Of a stretch of 64,000 nucleotides of DNA, positions 30,551 to 41,121 are shown piece after piece. The notes under the pieces were generated by a model, which did not search any database, was not told the origin of the DNA, and worked only from the letters and a program-made list of their open reading frames with translations. The position numbers and the translations under genes are program-made. This DNA is from an uncultured Raoultella sp. (GTDB lineage Bacteria > Pseudomonadota > Gammaproteobacteria > Enterobacterales > Enterobacteriaceae). The DNA lies in NCBI GenBank assembly GCA_900759445.1, contig CAAEVH010000048.1, forward strand, positions 62,001 to 126,000, read 5' to 3'. The first letter of the stretch is position 1, and each line of letters begins with the position of its first letter.

Positions 30551-31617
30551 GCGCGTTGTCCTGTTTCACCATCAAAGAGATGCAGATGATCCTCGGGCAG
30601 ATGCAGCCACAGCGTGCTGCCTGCTGACGGACGCTGCTGATGCGGCAGCCTGACCACCAGTTTCTGCTCGCCCCAGCGACCGTGGGCAAGGTTATCGGCA
30701 CCTAAAATTTCCAGCGTATCCATCACCAGCGGTACGCCACCTTCCGCCTGGGAGCTTAATGCAAAATGCTCCGGGCGGATACCTAACGTCATCTTACGCC
30801 CGGCATGGCGGCGATGCTCGCCATTCATCGGTAAACGCAGGCCGCCTTCCAGTTCAAAACGACGACCATCTTCGCTGATGCGCCCGTCCAGCAGGTTCAT
30901 CGCCGGACTGCCAATAAAGCTCGCCACAAAGCGGCTGGCCGGTTTCTCGTACACCTCGACGGGGGTGCCAATTTGTTCGGCAATACCTTTATTCATGACC
31001 ATCACCCGCTGGGCAAGCGTCATCGCTTCCACCTGGTCATGCGTGACGTACAACGAGGTGGTTTTCAGACGACGATGCAGCTGCTGAAGTTCAAGACGCA
31101 TCTGGACGCGCAGCTTGGCATCGAGGTTCGATAGCGGTTCATCAAACAGAAATACCGCCGGGTCGCGCACGATGGCGCGGCCCATCGCCACACGCTGGCG
31201 CTGACCGCCGGAGAGCTCGCGCGGGCGGCGCTTGAGTAGCCCGTCCAGCTCCAGAATGCGCGCCGCTTCCTGCACCCGTTCGGCGATCAGGCCTTTGCCC
31301 ATACCGCGTATTTTTAGCCCCCAGGCCATGTTCTCTTCCACGCTCATGTGCGGGTAAAGCGCGTAGTTCTGAAACACCATCGCGATCCCGCGATCCTTCG
31401 GTTCCATCTCGGTCACACGCTGGCGGTTAATCCAGATATCGCCGCTGGTCACGCGTTCAAGCCCGGCGACCATGCGCAGCAGCGTTGATTTCCCGCAGCC
31501 GGACGGTCCGACCATGACGATAAATTCCCCATCCGCGACGTCCAGCGTCAGCGGTTGAATCACCTGGGTTTTGCCATCCCAGCTTTTGGTTACAGCCTGT
31601 AGTTTTAAACCTGCCAT
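30547..31617 (-). CDS. ugpC: ATP-binding subunit of the sn-glycerol-3-phosphate importer
   Basis: UgpC is the ABC ATPase that powers uptake of sn-glycerol-3-phosphate and its diesters. The ATG at 31615-31617 ([16 protein letters not shown]) gives 356 residues; an ATA-preceded longer frame from 31629 overlaps the ugpE end and is not needed. Walker [10 protein letters not shown] starts at residue 37, the signature [14 protein letters not shown] and Walker [17 protein letters not shown] follow, and a C-terminal TOBE-type regulatory domain resembles MalK. It starts one base after the ugpE stop. Confidence 0.97.
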   Translation of the reverse strand: MAGLKLQAVTKSWDGKTQVIQPLTLDVADGEFIVMVGPSGCGKSTLLRMVAGLERVTSGDIWINRQRVTEMEPKDRGIAMVFQNYALYPHMSVEENMAWGLKIRGMGKGLIAERVQEAARILELDGLLKRRPRELSGGQRQRVAMGRAIVRDPAVFLFDEPLSNLDAKLRVQMRLELQQLHRRLKTTSLYVTHDQVEAMTLAQRVMVMNKGIAEQIGTPVEVYEKPASRFVASFIGSPAMNLLDGRISEDGRRFELEGGLRLPMNGEHRRHAGRKMTLGIRPEHFALSSQAEGGVPLVMDTLEILGADNLAHGRWGEQKLVVRLPHQQRPSAGSTLWLHLPEDHLHLFDGETGQRA

Positions 31618-31618
31618 T

Positions 31619-32464
31619 TTATTTCTCACTGTCCACTAAACCACGCACAAACGCCCGCTGCATGGCTAAAACGATAACGACCGGGGGAATCAGCGTCAGC
31701 AGCATCGCGGCCATCACCTGATTCCACTGCGTGGTGCCTTCTCCGGTGGCGATCATGCCTTTGATACCCGCCACTGCGGTGCCAAGATTGACATCCTGAA
31801 TAATCAACAGCGGCCACAGATATTGGTTCCAGCCGTAGATAAAGGTGATAACAAACAGGGCCGCGAGATTGGTTTTCGACAGCGGCAGCACGATGTCGCG
31901 GAAAAAGCGCATCGGTGAGGCGCCATCGATACGCGCCGCTTCAATCAGCTCGTCCGGCAGGGTCATAAAGAACTGGCGGAACAGGAAGGTGGCGGTCGCC
32001 GAGGCCATCAGCGGTAGCGTCAATCCGGCATAGCTGTCGAGCATCTTCAAATTGGCGATCACTTCCACGGTGGGAAAGATACGTACCTCAACCGGTAGCA
32101 TCAGGGTAATAAAAATCATCCAGAAGAAGAGGTTACGCAGCGGAAAGCGGAACCAGACGATGGCGAATGCGGAGAGCATCGACACCACGATTTTGCCCAC
32201 CGTGATGCCAAAGGCCATGATGAAGCTGTTGAGCATCATCAGCCAGAATGGCGCGCTGTTCACGCCAACGCCCTGGGTCCAGATGGTCGCCATATTTTCC
32301 AGCAGATGTCCGCCGGGAATCAGCGTCATCGGCGTCTCAAAAACGGCTTTGTTATCCAGCGTCGCGGCAACAAACGCGACATACAGCGGGAACAGGATCA
32401 CGGCGATCCCCGCAATCAGCATGGTGTGGCTGAAAAGCGTCAGCCCGCGACGGTTCTCAATCAT
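31619..32464 (-). CDS. ugpE: Permease subunit UgpE of the sn-glycerol-3-phosphate importer
   Basis: One of two membrane subunits of the UgpBAEC importer, 281 residues. Hydrophobic segments run from [20 protein letters not shown] onward, and the conserved cytoplasmic EAA loop, which contacts UgpC, reads [20 protein letters not shown]. The ATG overlaps the ugpA stop by four bases, so translation is probably coupled. E. coli length and order are preserved. Confidence 0.97.
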   Translation of the reverse strand: MIENRRGLTLFSHTMLIAGIAVILFPLYVAFVAATLDNKAVFETPMTLIPGGHLLENMATIWTQGVGVNSAPFWLMMLNSFIMAFGITVGKIVVSMLSAFAIVWFRFPLRNLFFWMIFITLMLPVEVRIFPTVEVIANLKMLDSYAGLTLPLMASATATFLFRQFFMTLPDELIEAARIDGASPMRFFRDIVLPLSKTNLAALFVITFIYGWNQYLWPLLIIQDVNLGTAVAGIKGMIATGEGTTQWNQVMAAMLLTLIPPVVIVLAMQRAFVRGLVDSEK

Positions 32465-33348
32465 TGGTAGCGCACCTTACTTTCAACGTAGCGGAACTGA
32501 ACGACCGTCAGCACAATCACCAGCAACATCAGAACCACCGACTGGGCGGCGGACGCCGACAGGTCGAGCCCGGCGAAACCTTCGCGATAGATCTTATAAA
32601 TCAACGTAGTGGTTGCCTGTACCGGGCCGCCGGCGGTGGCGGCATCGATCACCGGGAAGGTATCGAAGAAGGCGTAGACCAGGTTGACCACCAGCAGGAA
32701 AAAGCTGACCGGCGCAATCAACGGCAGCGCCAGTTTAAAGAAGCGGCGAATCGGCCCGGCGCCGTCAATGGCGGCAGCCTCAACCAGCGAGCGCGGGATC
32801 GACTGCAACGCAGCGAAGAAAAACAAAAAGTTATAGCTGATCTGCTTCCACACCGAGGCAAAGACCACCAGGAACATCGCCTGGCCGCTGTTCTGCGCAT
32901 GGTTCCAGTCGTAGCCCATCTCGCCAAGGAAATGGGTTATCAGCCCACGACCGGGGTTAAAGAGGAAAATCCACAGTACCGCCGCCACCGCTGGTGCTAC
33001 GGCATAGGGCAGCAGCATCAGGGTTTGATAAAAGCGACTGCCGCGCACGACATAATCCACCAGCGCAGCAAAGAACAGAGAAATCATCAGCCCGCTGAAA
33101 GTCACCAGGCTACTGAACTTGATGGTGGTCCAGAACGAGTCCAGATAGTACGGGTCGTGGAACAGGGTCACGAAGTTGTCCAGGCCAACGAACTGGCTGG
33201 AAAGACCAAACGGATCGACGCTCTGTAGTGAGTACCACAGCGCTTCGCCCGCGGGCCAGATAAAGAAAATAATGGTGATAATCAGCTGCGGCGCGACCAG
33301 CACATAAGGCAGCCAGCGCGAGCGGAATACCGGACGGGATGATGACAT
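32461..33348 (-). CDS. ugpA: Permease subunit UgpA of the sn-glycerol-3-phosphate importer
   Basis: The second membrane subunit of UgpBAEC, 295 residues with about six hydrophobic segments. The EAA loop reads [20 protein letters not shown]. It follows ugpB after a 107-base gap that contains two REP hairpins (33371-33445), so ugpB may be expressed at a higher level than the membrane subunits by mRNA protection. It overlaps ugpE by four bases. Confidence 0.97.
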   Translation of the reverse strand: MSSSRPVFRSRWLPYVLVAPQLIITIIFFIWPAGEALWYSLQSVDPFGLSSQFVGLDNFVTLFHDPYYLDSFWTTIKFSSLVTFSGLMISLFFAALVDYVVRGSRFYQTLMLLPYAVAPAVAAVLWIFLFNPGRGLITHFLGEMGYDWNHAQNSGQAMFLVVFASVWKQISYNFLFFFAALQSIPRSLVEAAAIDGAGPIRRFFKLALPLIAPVSFFLLVVNLVYAFFDTFPVIDAATAGGPVQATTTLIYKIYREGFAGLDLSASAAQSVVLMLLVIVLTVVQFRYVESKVRYQ

Positions 33349-33370
33349 AGATGGACTCTTTTCCAGAAAT

Positions 33371-33445
33371 CGCCGGGTGGCAGCTTCGCCTTACCCGGCC
33401 TACACATGGCACGTCGTCGGCCCGGTGAACATAGCGCCACCGGGC
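33371..33445. repeat. Pair of REP elements between ugpB and ugpA
   Basis: The first REP (33371-33403) has CGCCGGGTGGC and GCCTTACCCGGCCTAC arms. The second (33420-33445) is GCCCGGTG, ten bases, CACCGGGC. Inside an operon such hairpins commonly protect upstream mRNA from 3' exonucleases; here that would favour the binding protein UgpB over the permease. Confidence 0.85.
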
Positions 33446-33455
33446 ATTTCAACTA

Positions 33456-34772
33456 TTACGATTTAGTTGATTGCTCGAAGCGGCGCAGCAGTTGGTTACC
33501 ACGTTCAACCGCTGAATCCAGCGCCTGTTGTGGCGTCTTCTTCCCGGTCCACACGCTTTCCAGCTCCTCATCCACAATGGTGCGGATCTGCGGCATGTTG
33601 CCCAGACGCAGCCCTTTGGTGAACGGCAACGGCGGCTTGTTCAACATCTGACGAGTGGCAATATCCGCGCCGGGATTCTTATCGTAGAAGCCCTGCTGGC
33701 GGGTCAGGTCATAAGCGGCGGTGGTAATCGGCAGGTAGCCGGTTTTCTGATGCCATTCCGCGGCGATTTCCGGTTTAGCGAGGAACTCCAGGAATTTCGC
33801 CACTCCGGTGTAAGTCTCTTTGTCTTTACCCTGCATCACCCACAGGCTGGCCCCGCCGATAATGGCGTTCTGCGGCGCACCCTTCACGTCGGCGTCGTAC
33901 GGCATCATCCCCACGCCGTAGTTGAACTTCGCGTACTGGCGGATATCGGCCAGCGAACCTGAAGAGGCGGTGGTTATTGCGCAGTCCCCGTTATAGAACT
34001 TCTCGGTAGACTCATCTTTACGCCCGAAGTAGCTGAAATCGCCCTTCTTGTTCATCGCTTCCAGCATGGCGATATGCTTGACCTGCTCCGGCTTGTTGAA
34101 CTCCAGAACCGCATCAGTCCCGTCGAAGCCGTTGTTTTTGGTCGCCACCGGCAGGCCATGCCAGGCGCTGAAGTTTTCAATCTGAATCCAGCCCTGCCAG
34201 CCGCTGGCGTAACCGCACTTCATCCCGGCGGCTTTTAGCTTATCGGTATAGGCCGCCAGCTCTTGCCAGGTTTTCGGCGGCTGCTCCGGGTCTAAACCGG
34301 CTTTTTTGAAGGCGTCTTTGTTGTAGTACAGCACCGGCGTGGAGCTGTTAAACGGCTGGGAGAGCAGATGACCACTTTTGGAATCGGTGTAGTAACCGGA
34401 AACCGTCGGGACGAACTGCGATTCATCAAACTTGATACCCGCATCGCTGAACACCTGATACACCGGCTTAATGGCTTTCGAAGCCATCATTGTCGCGGTA
34501 CCCACTTCATAAACCTGAAGGATCGCCGGCGCATTGCCGGTACGGAATGCCGCAATGCCGGCACTCAGGCTCTGTTCATAGTTACCTTTGTACACCGGCG
34601 TAATTTTATAATCCGGATTGGCCGCGTTGAAACGTTGCGCCAGAGAATCAACTTCTTTACCCAACTCCCCTTCCATGGAATGCCAGAACGGAATATTGGT
34701 CACTGCCAACGCCTGACCGGCACATGCCAGGCTGAGCGCCAGTCCTAAAGCTGTATGTCGTAACGATATCAT
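33456..34772 (-). CDS. ugpB: Periplasmic sn-glycerol-3-phosphate-binding protein
   Basis: UgpB captures sn-glycerol-3-phosphate and glycerophosphodiesters in the periplasm and delivers them to UgpAE. It has 438 residues, with a signal peptide ([15 protein letters not shown], cleavage near residue 23) before [12 protein letters not shown]. The body is a family 1 solute-binding protein fold. It is the first gene of ugpBAECQ. A conserved Pho-box region lies upstream, which suggests induction by phosphate starvation. Confidence 0.97.
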   Translation of the reverse strand: MISLRHTALGLALSLACAGQALAVTNIPFWHSMEGELGKEVDSLAQRFNAANPDYKITPVYKGNYEQSLSAGIAAFRTGNAPAILQVYEVGTATMMASKAIKPVYQVFSDAGIKFDESQFVPTVSGYYTDSKSGHLLSQPFNSSTPVLYYNKDAFKKAGLDPEQPPKTWQELAAYTDKLKAAGMKCGYASGWQGWIQIENFSAWHGLPVATKNNGFDGTDAVLEFNKPEQVKHIAMLEAMNKKGDFSYFGRKDESTEKFYNGDCAITTASSGSLADIRQYAKFNYGVGMMPYDADVKGAPQNAIIGGASLWVMQGKDKETYTGVAKFLEFLAKPEIAAEWHQKTGYLPITTAAYDLTRQQGFYDKNPGADIATRQMLNKPPLPFTKGLRLGNMPQIRTIVDEELESVWTGKKTPQQALDSAVERGNQLLRRFEQSTKS

Positions 34773-34830
34773 CGGTTATCTCTCTTGTTGTTCCAGATGC
34801 GCGATTTCACGCGTTTTATGTTCGCGGGGG

Positions 34831-34854
34831 TAACATGACATGCTCGAATTACAG
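34831..34854 (-). promoter_or_regulatory. Candidate Pho-box region upstream of ugpB
   Basis: On the minus strand this segment reads CTGTAATTCGAGCATGTCAT and continues GTTA, about 60-80 bases before the ugpB ATG. It contains CTGTAAT and ATGTCAT elements of the PhoB consensus CTGTCAT, though the spacing is 13 rather than the usual 11. The same sequence, as I recall, lies in the PhoB/CRP-controlled ugpB promoter of E. coli. PhoB binding is inferred. Confidence 0.6.
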
Positions 34855-35057
34855 AAAAATAACTTTTTTATTACAAAAAAAAGATAGTAACGCGTCAGAG
34901 AGATGGCAAGACGATGAAGGATTGGAGACAGGAAAGTGGGAGCTGAGGCACGTACAGGGGGCGGAACGGTTCCCGGGGTCGGCGCAGGCGCCTCGCCCGG
35001 GTGATGAGTGCAGTTTGTCGCCCGGCCAGACCAGGCGCCGCCGGGGAAAATAACGAA

Positions 35058-35771
35058 TTAGCCGCCCAGATAGGCGCTACGCACCGCCTCGTTAGCCAGA
35101 AGCCGCTCGCCGGTGTCTTCCAGCACGACGTGACCGTTTTCCAGCACATAGCCGCGGTCAGCCAGCTTCAGCGCCTGGTTGGCGTTCTGCTCAACAAGGA
35201 AGATAGTCATCCCCTGTTCGCGCAGCTGTTCGATGGTGTTGAAAATCTGCTGGATGATGATCGGCGCCAGTCCCAGCGAAGGTTCGTCAAGCAGCAGCAG
35301 GCGCGGCTGGCTCATCAGCGCCCGACCAATCGCCAGCATCTGCTGCTCGCCGCCGGACATGGTGCCCGCACGTTGAATACGGCGTTCAAGCAGACGCGGG
35401 AACAGTTCGTAAACCCACTTAATACGGCTCTGGAACTGGTCTCGATCGGCAAAAAAACCGCCCATCGCCAGGTTTTCTTCAACGGTCATACGCGAAAAGA
35501 CGCGCCGCCCTTCCGGGACAATCGCTACCGCTTCACGCATGATTTTTGCGGTCTGCCAGTCGGTAATATCTTTCCCATCGAAGACCACTTTTCCGCTGGA
35601 AGCCCGCGGATCGCCGCACAGGGTACCCAGCAGCGTGGTTTTCCCCGCGCCGTTGGCACCGATCAGGGTCACGATTTCCCCCTGATTAATATGCAGACTG
35701 ACGTTATGTAGCGCCTGAATCTTGCCGTAGTGGGCGCTTACGTTGTCAAAAGATAACATCACTTTTTCCAT
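35058..35771 (-). CDS. livF: Branched-chain amino acid ABC transporter, ATPase LivF
   Basis: LivF is one of two ATPases of the LIV-I/LS importer for leucine, isoleucine and valine. It has 237 residues, the E. coli length. Walker A GANGAGKTT starts at residue 38, the signature region reads MSGGEQQMLAIGRA and Walker B LLLLDEPSLGLAP. It is last in livKHMGF; a two-base gap separates it from livG. The sequence beyond its stop (to about 34990) holds only a poorly formed REP-like repeat. Confidence 0.97.
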   Translation of the reverse strand: MEKVMLSFDNVSAHYGKIQALHNVSLHINQGEIVTLIGANGAGKTTLLGTLCGDPRASSGKVVFDGKDITDWQTAKIMREAVAIVPEGRRVFSRMTVEENLAMGGFFADRDQFQSRIKWVYELFPRLLERRIQRAGTMSGGEQQMLAIGRALMSQPRLLLLDEPSLGLAPIIIQQIFNTIEQLREQGMTIFLVEQNANQALKLADRGYVLENGHVVLEDTGERLLANEAVRSAYLGG

Positions 35772-35773
35772 AC

Positions 35774-36541
35774 TTATGCCTCACCAAGGTATGCGCGGAT
35801 CACGTCCGGGTTATTGCGGATCTCTTCCGGCGTACCGTTAGCCAGCGGCGTGCCCTGATTGACCACATAAATACGATCGGAAATGCCCATCACCAGCTTC
35901 ATATCGTGCTCAATCAGCAGGATGGTGGTGTTGTGATGACTGCGCAGCTCGGCGATCAGCTCGTCCAGCTCTTTGGTCTCTTTCGGGTTCAGGCCGGCCG
36001 CCGGTTCATCCAGCATCAGGATTTCCGGCTGGGTCACCATACAGCGGGCAATCTCCAGACGCCGCTGGTCGCCATAGGCCAGGTTACTGGCCTGGCGGTT
36101 AGCATGCTCCAGCAGGCCAATACGCTCCAGCCAGGTCGCGGCGCGATCCAGCGCTTCGCTCTGCGCGCGGCGGAAGGACGGGGTTTTCAGCAAGCCGGAG
36201 AAGACCCCGGTTTTCAGCTGCTGATGTTGCGCCACCAGCAGGTTTTCAATCACCGTCATTTCGCGGAACAGACGCACGTGCTGGAAGGTACGGACCACGC
36301 CCATCCGGGCGATCTGCTGTCCCGGCAGCCCTTCCAGGTGCTGATCGCGCAGCATGATGGTCCCGCCGGTCGGCTTATAAAAACCGGTCAGGCAGTTGAA
36401 GACCGTGGTTTTCCCGGCGCCGTTAGGGCCAATCAGCGACACGATCTCCTGCGGGCGCAGCTCCAGCGACACGTTGTTGACCGCCAGCAGGCCGCCAAAG
36501 CGCATCATCAGGCCGCTGACGGATAATAATGGCTGACTCAT
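35774..36541 (-). CDS. livG: Branched-chain amino acid ABC transporter, ATPase LivG
   Basis: The second ATPase of the LIV-I/LS importer, 255 residues. Walker [10 protein letters not shown] starts at residue 38. A family-specific signature region with [16 protein letters not shown] replaces the classical LSGGQ, as is normal for LivG. Walker B is [13 protein letters not shown]. Its ATG overlaps the livM stop by four bases. It would form a heterodimer with LivF. Confidence 0.97.
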   Translation of the reverse strand: MSQPLLSVSGLMMRFGGLLAVNNVSLELRPQEIVSLIGPNGAGKTTVFNCLTGFYKPTGGTIMLRDQHLEGLPGQQIARMGVVRTFQHVRLFREMTVIENLLVAQHQQLKTGVFSGLLKTPSFRRAQSEALDRAATWLERIGLLEHANRQASNLAYGDQRRLEIARCMVTQPEILMLDEPAAGLNPKETKELDELIAELRSHHNTTILLIEHDMKLVMGISDRIYVVNQGTPLANGTPEEIRNNPDVIRAYLGEA

Positions 36542-37815
36542 GCCTGCTCTCCTTTCGCCTGACCTTTTTTCAGCTTCAGCTGCGGACGCGTCATCGGCAG
36601 CAGACCCTGCGGACGCCAGATCATCATCAGCACCATCAAACCACCCAGCATCAGCATGCTGTATTCGTTGAAATCACGCATCAGCTCGCGCGATACCACC
36701 AGCAGCACCGCGGCGAGAATGACCGCAAACTGCGAGCCCATCCCACCCAGAACCACAATCGCCAGCACGAAAGCCGACTCGGCAAAGGTGAAGGATTCCG
36801 GGCTGACAAAGCCCTGGCGCGCGGCGAACAGCGTACCGGCAAAACCGGCAAACGCGGCGCTGATGGTAAAGGCGGTCAGCTTGATGCGCGTCGGGCTAAG
36901 GCCCAGCGAACGGCAGGCAATTTCGTCTTCACGCAGCGCTTCCCACGCGCGTCCCAGCGGCATACGCAGCAGGCGGTTAATCACAAACAGCGACAGCACC
37001 ACCAGCAGCAGCGCCACCAGATAAAGGAAAATCACCCGATCGCCCGGGTCGTACTTCAGGCCGAAGAAGTTACTGAAAGTATCCCAGCCGCCTTCACGGG
37101 CGCTGCGGCTAAACTCAAGGCCAAACAGCGTCGGTTTTGGAATCTGGCTGATGCCGTTGGGACCACCGGTGATTTCGGTGTTATTAAGCAGCAAAATACG
37201 CACGATTTCGCCGAAGCCAAGCGTGACGATCGCCAGATAGTCGCCGCGCAGACGCAGCACCGGGAACCCCAGCAGGAAGCCCGCGGCGGCGGACACCAGC
37301 CCTGCCAACGGCAGACAGGTCCAGAAGCCAAGACCGTAATAGTGGTTCAGCAGCGCAAAGGTGTAAGCGCCGATGGCGTAGAAGCCGCCATAGCCCAGCA
37401 CCAGCAGGCCGGACAGCCCCACCACCACGTTCAGCCCAAGACCGAGAATGATATAGATCATGGTCAGGGTGGCGATGTCCACCGTCCCGCGCGACACCAT
37501 AAACGGCCACGCCACGGCGATAACCAGCAGCGCTATCAGGAACAGCTTCTGCTTGACCGTCGAACCGTCGATAGCCGGCATAACAAACTTCGGCCCGGAG
37601 ACATTTTTCAGGGTTTTCTGGAACAGCGGACGCATCAACTGGAAGAAGAAGACCACCGCGGTGCCGATGAAGATCCACTGCCAGCGGATATCGGCGGCGG
37701 TATCCACAACCAGTTTGGTGCCATCCAGCTCCAGCTGTACGCCCATAAACACGCCAGCCAGGACAAAGAACATCGCCGCAGACAGCAGCGACATAGCAAT
37801 ATGCATCGGTTTCAT
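36538..37815 (-). CDS. livM: Branched-chain amino acid ABC transporter, permease LivM
   Basis: LivM is the larger membrane subunit of the LIV-I/LS importer, 425 residues with about ten hydrophobic segments. Conserved blocks include [20 protein letters not shown] and [20 protein letters not shown], the latter being the cytoplasmic coupling loop. It overlaps livH and livG by four bases each. It pairs with LivH in the inner membrane. Confidence 0.97.
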   Translation of the reverse strand: MKPMHIAMSLLSAAMFFVLAGVFMGVQLELDGTKLVVDTAADIRWQWIFIGTAVVFFFQLMRPLFQKTLKNVSGPKFVMPAIDGSTVKQKLFLIALLVIAVAWPFMVSRGTVDIATLTMIYIILGLGLNVVVGLSGLLVLGYGGFYAIGAYTFALLNHYYGLGFWTCLPLAGLVSAAAGFLLGFPVLRLRGDYLAIVTLGFGEIVRILLLNNTEITGGPNGISQIPKPTLFGLEFSRSAREGGWDTFSNFFGLKYDPGDRVIFLYLVALLLVVLSLFVINRLLRMPLGRAWEALREDEIACRSLGLSPTRIKLTAFTISAAFAGFAGTLFAARQGFVSPESFTFAESAFVLAIVVLGGMGSQFAVILAAVLLVVSRELMRDFNEYSMLMLGGLMVLMMIWRPQGLLPMTRPQLKLKKGQAKGEQA

Positions 37816-38738
37816 ACTTTCTCGACCTCCGGGCGACCCAGAATGCCGGTAGGCATCACCAACAGCACCAGAATCAACAGGGCAAAGGAGACGACGTCTT
37901 TATATTCCGTGCTGAGATAGGCAGACGAAAGCGCTTCGGCAATACCGAGGATCAGACCGCCGATCATCGCCCCCGGGATACTGCCGATCCCACCCAGTAC
38001 CGCAGCGGTAAAGGCTTTCATCCCGGCCATAAAGCCGATATACGGGTTGATAACGCCGTAGAACTGGCCCAGCAGTACACCTGCTACCGCCGCCATTGCC
38101 GCGCCGATAACAAACGTCAGGGCAATCACCCGGTCGGTATTGATACCGAGCAGGCTCGCCATTTTGAGGTCTTCTGCGCAGGCGCGGCAGGCGCGGCCCA
38201 TGCGTGAATAGCGGATAAACAGCGTCAGTGCCAGCATCGCCACAAAAGTCACGACCCAAATCACCAGCTGCATCGTGGTGACGGTCGCGGCGAAGTTTTC
38301 GCTGCTGCCGATAATCCACTGGCCGTTAAACAGACTCGGCAGCGCGATATCGCGCGAACCTTCCGTCAGGCTGACGTAGTTTTGCAGGAAAATGGACATC
38401 CCGATGGCGGAAATCAGCGCAATCAGACGCTTGGAGCTGCGCACCGGCCGGTAGGCCACGCGTTCAATGCTCCAGCCGTAGGCGCTGGCGATAATAATCG
38501 CCCCGATAAACCCGGCGGCCACCAGCAGCCAGCTGGTATCAATCCCCATCATCATGAGGGCGGCGATGATCATGAAGGAGACGTAGCTGCCAATCATGTA
38601 TACCTCGCCATGGGCGAAGTTAATCATGCCGATAATGCCGTACACCATCGTATAGCCGATGGCGATCAGCGCATAGGTACTGCCCAGCGTGACGCCGTTA
38701 AACATCTGCTGCAGAAAGTAGAGAAACTGCTCGGACAT
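37812..38738 (-). CDS. livH: Branched-chain amino acid ABC transporter, permease LivH
   Basis: LivH is the smaller membrane subunit, 308 residues, nearly all hydrophobic. [18 protein letters not shown] and the coupling loop [17 protein letters not shown] are typical of the family. It begins 53 bases after the livK stop, and a stable hairpin sits in that gap. It overlaps livM by four bases. Confidence 0.97.
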   Translation of the reverse strand: MSEQFLYFLQQMFNGVTLGSTYALIAIGYTMVYGIIGMINFAHGEVYMIGSYVSFMIIAALMMMGIDTSWLLVAAGFIGAIIIASAYGWSIERVAYRPVRSSKRLIALISAIGMSIFLQNYVSLTEGSRDIALPSLFNGQWIIGSSENFAATVTTMQLVIWVVTFVAMLALTLFIRYSRMGRACRACAEDLKMASLLGINTDRVIALTFVIGAAMAAVAGVLLGQFYGVINPYIGFMAGMKAFTAAVLGGIGSIPGAMIGGLILGIAEALSSAYLSTEYKDVVSFALLILVLLVMPTGILGRPEVEKV

Positions 38739-38756
38739 AAGGTAACCTTTTTCATG

Positions 38757-38777
38757 CCGCCCGCTTCACGCGGGCGG
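38757..38777. other. Stable hairpin between livK and livH
   Basis: CCGCCCGC pairs with GCGGGCGG around a five-base loop TTCAC. It has no U-run on either strand. Placed just after livK in the livKHMGF transcript, it may stabilise livK mRNA and give more binding protein than permease. That role is inferred. Confidence 0.65.
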
Positions 38778-38791
38778 TGGGATAACGCATC

Positions 38792-39901
38792 TTATTTTGC
38801 GACAGAGGATGATCCATCCGCATGCCACTGGAAGACACCAAACTCAAATCCCTTCAAATCGCCTTTTTCGTCCCAATTCAGCGGCCCAATCACGGTTTTC
38901 GCTCCGTGAGCTTTCAGATCTTTGATTAAGTCCAGCGGCTCCTGGCTGCTGCTTCTGTCCATCGCCTGCGCCAATGACTGCACGGCGGCGTAGGTGATCC
39001 AGACATACGGACCGCTCGGATCTTTCTTCTCTGTTTTCAGCGCCTCAACGATAGCGCTGTTCGCCGGATCCTGGTCATAGCGTTTCGGCATTGTTACCAG
39101 CATGCCTTCCGCTGCTGCGCCGGCAATATTTGACAGCGACGCGTTGCCAACACCCTCAGGTCCCATAAAGACAGTTTTCAGCCCCACGGAGCGAGCCTGA
39201 CGCAGCATCTGCCCCATTTCAGGGTAGTAGCCGCCATAATAAACGAAGTCGATATTTTCTTTTTTCAGGCGTGCCAGCAGCGCGGAGAAATCTTTCTCCC
39301 CCGCGGTGATGCCATCAAAGAAGACGATATTGGCGTTGCCTTTCTTCAGGCTCTCCTGGACGGATCTCGCCAGACCTTCGCCGTACTGCTGTTTGTCATG
39401 GATGATGGCGATACGCTGCGGTTTCACTTTTTCCAGGATGTATTTGGCGGCGGTCGGCCCCTGTGCGGAGTCCAGGCCAGCCGTACGCATGATGTACTGA
39501 TAGCCGCGCTGGGTCAGTTCCGGGTTCGTCGCGCCCGGAGAGATCATCAGAATGCCTTCATCTTCATAGATATCGGAGGCAGGCTGGGTAGAAGAGGAGC
39601 ACAGATGGCCGATGACGTACTTGATGCCTTCATTAACAATTTTGTTCGCTACCGCAACGGCCTGTTTCGGGTCGCAGGCATCGTCGAACTCAACGCCAAC
39701 CAGCTTATCGCCTTTAATTCCGCCCTGCGCGTTAATGTCTTTAATGGCCTGCCGCGCGCCGTTGAACTCCATGTCGCCCCACTGAGCTACCGGACCGGAC
39801 ATCGCGCCGACGACGGCGACTTTAATATCCTTAGCCATGACCGCGTGAGACATCGTCAGTGCAACGAATCCCGCAATAATGGTTTTTGCGTTCCTTTTCA
39901 T
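38792..39901 (-). CDS. livK: Leucine-specific periplasmic binding protein
   Basis: LivK delivers leucine to LivHMGF. It has 369 residues, the E. coli length, with signal peptide [20 protein letters not shown] and mature start near [19 protein letters not shown]. The conserved cysteine pair (DACDPKQA and [10 protein letters not shown]) is present. It is about three-quarters identical by eye to LivJ (41122-42225), which lies 1.2 kb upstream on the same strand. LivK is distinguished by [19 protein letters not shown], where LivJ has [19 protein letters not shown]. Confidence 0.96.
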   Translation of the reverse strand: MKRNAKTIIAGFVALTMSHAVMAKDIKVAVVGAMSGPVAQWGDMEFNGARQAIKDINAQGGIKGDKLVGVEFDDACDPKQAVAVANKIVNEGIKYVIGHLCSSSTQPASDIYEDEGILMISPGATNPELTQRGYQYIMRTAGLDSAQGPTAAKYILEKVKPQRIAIIHDKQQYGEGLARSVQESLKKGNANIVFFDGITAGEKDFSALLARLKKENIDFVYYGGYYPEMGQMLRQARSVGLKTVFMGPEGVGNASLSNIAGAAAEGMLVTMPKRYDQDPANSAIVEALKTEKKDPSGPYVWITYAAVQSLAQAMDRSSSQEPLDLIKDLKAHGAKTVIGPLNWDEKGDLKGFEFGVFQWHADGSSSVAK

Positions 39902-40323
39902 GCTTCAGAACCCCGTTCGTGATGTGGTGTAAATATTTTGTATTTTTATGGTTAAAAAGCATTCTGTGCTTTTATTAAACAACGCTACTTTTACCATTAT
40001 CTTTAATGGTTTAGCGATGTTTTTTGCCTGAATTGAGATTAAAATCTCTATTTTTCAGGCGATTAAGCAAAGATAATATTCTGTATTAAAGCGAAGATAA
40101 ACAAAAAAAAGTCCTCTTCACAGCATAAAATAACGATACATAAGGCGGAATAAAACGCTGCACATTAGGTTAAAACTCTGCTTATTTTTCGATCCATGAC
40201 GGATTGCTCTACTCTGCACTCATCAAAAGAACGAATCCCCTAATGAATGGATAAAAAACAGCGCCCCTTCCGACAGCAAATTTGGGTACACTGCCCCATC
40301 CGTTTTGACTGGACTTGTCGCGC
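39902..40323. other. livK-panM divergent intergenic region
   Basis: A 422-base AT-rich stretch with no convincing gene. It holds the promoters of livK (minus) and panM (plus). A nested inverted repeat occurs at 40026-40060 (GCCTGAA...TTCAGGC enclosing GAGATT/AATCTC). A- and T-tracts are frequent, as expected where Lrp controls the liv genes, but no individual Lrp site is assigned. Confidence 0.6.
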
Positions 40324-40713
40324 ATGAAACTGACCATTATTCGATTACCGCTTTTCAGCGATCAGGATCGCATCGACTTAGGGAAAATCTGGCCGTCGCA
40401 GGATCCCGACGATATCCCTCTGGACGATCGTCACCGAATTTACGCCGCCCGCTTTAACGAACGTCTGCTGGGCGCCGTGCGCGTCACGCTACGCGGCAAT
40501 GAAGGCGAGCTCAGCGCGCTGTGCGTACGCGAAGTCACCCGTCGGCGCGGCGTCGGGAAATATTTAGTCGAAGAGGTGCTGCAGGACAATCCGCAGATCG
40601 AGCGCTGGCGGGTCAGTAATGCGGGGGTGGAAGATAACGCGGTGATGTCCGCCTTTATGCAGGCGCTGGGTTTTAGTGCGCAGCAGAGTGGTTGGGAAAG
40701 AGCGCTCCGGTAA
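40324..40713 (+). CDS. panM: PanD maturation/regulatory factor PanM (PanZ), GNAT-like
   Basis: PanM (PanZ, formerly YhhK) binds aspartate decarboxylase PanD, triggers its self-cleavage and, with acetyl-CoA, limits beta-alanine and hence CoA synthesis. From the ATG at 40324 (MKLTIIRLPLFSDQDRIDLG) it has 129 residues, two more than I recall for E. coli. RRRGVGKYLVEEVL is the acetyl-CoA-binding loop. No good Shine-Dalgarno is seen. It sits between livK and livJ as in E. coli, followed by the 76-bp repeat array. Confidence 0.95.
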   Translation: MKLTIIRLPLFSDQDRIDLGKIWPSQDPDDIPLDDRHRIYAARFNERLLGAVRVTLRGNEGELSALCVREVTRRRGVGKYLVEEVLQDNPQIERWRVSNAGVEDNAVMSAFMQALGFSAQQSGWERALR

Positions 40714-40724
40714 ACGCCGCATCG

Positions 40725-41056
40725 CCAGAGGAAAATCCCGGATTACGGCGTAAACGCCTCCCCCGGCGACCTCTAACCGTAGCCCCGGTAAGCGGAGCGC
40801 CACCGGGGAAATCCCGGGTTACGACATCAACGCCTTCCCCGACGACCTCTAACCGTAGCCCCGGTAAGCGGAGCGCCACCGGGGAAATTCCGGGTTGCGG
40901 CGTAAACGCCTTCCCCGGCGACCTCTAACCGTAGCCCCGGTAAGCGGAGCGCCACCGGGGAAATCCCCGGGTTACGACATCAACGCCTTCCCCGGCGACC
41001 TCTAACCGTAGCCCCGGTAAGCGGAGCGCCACCGGGGAAATCCCCGGGAGCTGACA
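40725..41056. repeat. Tandem 76-77 bp repeat array (REP-containing), about four units
   Basis: The motif AGCCCCGGTAAGCGGAGCGC recurs at 40781, 40857, 40933 and 41010, giving steps of 76, 76 and 77 bases. A partial unit precedes it from about 40725 and another follows to about 41056. Each unit holds a REP-type hairpin (CCCCGGTAAGC..GCGCCACCGGGG), a second GC-rich inverted repeat (AAATCCCGGG) and a spacer ending CGACCTCTAACCGT. Spacers alternate between GATTACGGCGTAAACGCC-like and GTTACGACATCAACGCC-like forms, which suggests amplification as a two-unit block. It lies between convergent panM and livJ. Confidence 0.95.
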
Positions 41057-41121
41057 TCAGTAACTGACCGGGGTTGAAGAACGCCGCCAACGAACCTGCG
41101 GCGCGAGAGGCGAAGGTTAAA

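Noticed and set aside
40564..40928. Small frames across the 76-bp repeats
   Set aside because: They are built from the repeat unit, appear on both strands and have no start signals; the region is non-coding.
40700..41060. CRISPR array
   Set aside because: The repeats are long, contain REP hairpins, have spacers that are themselves repeated, and no cas genes are nearby.
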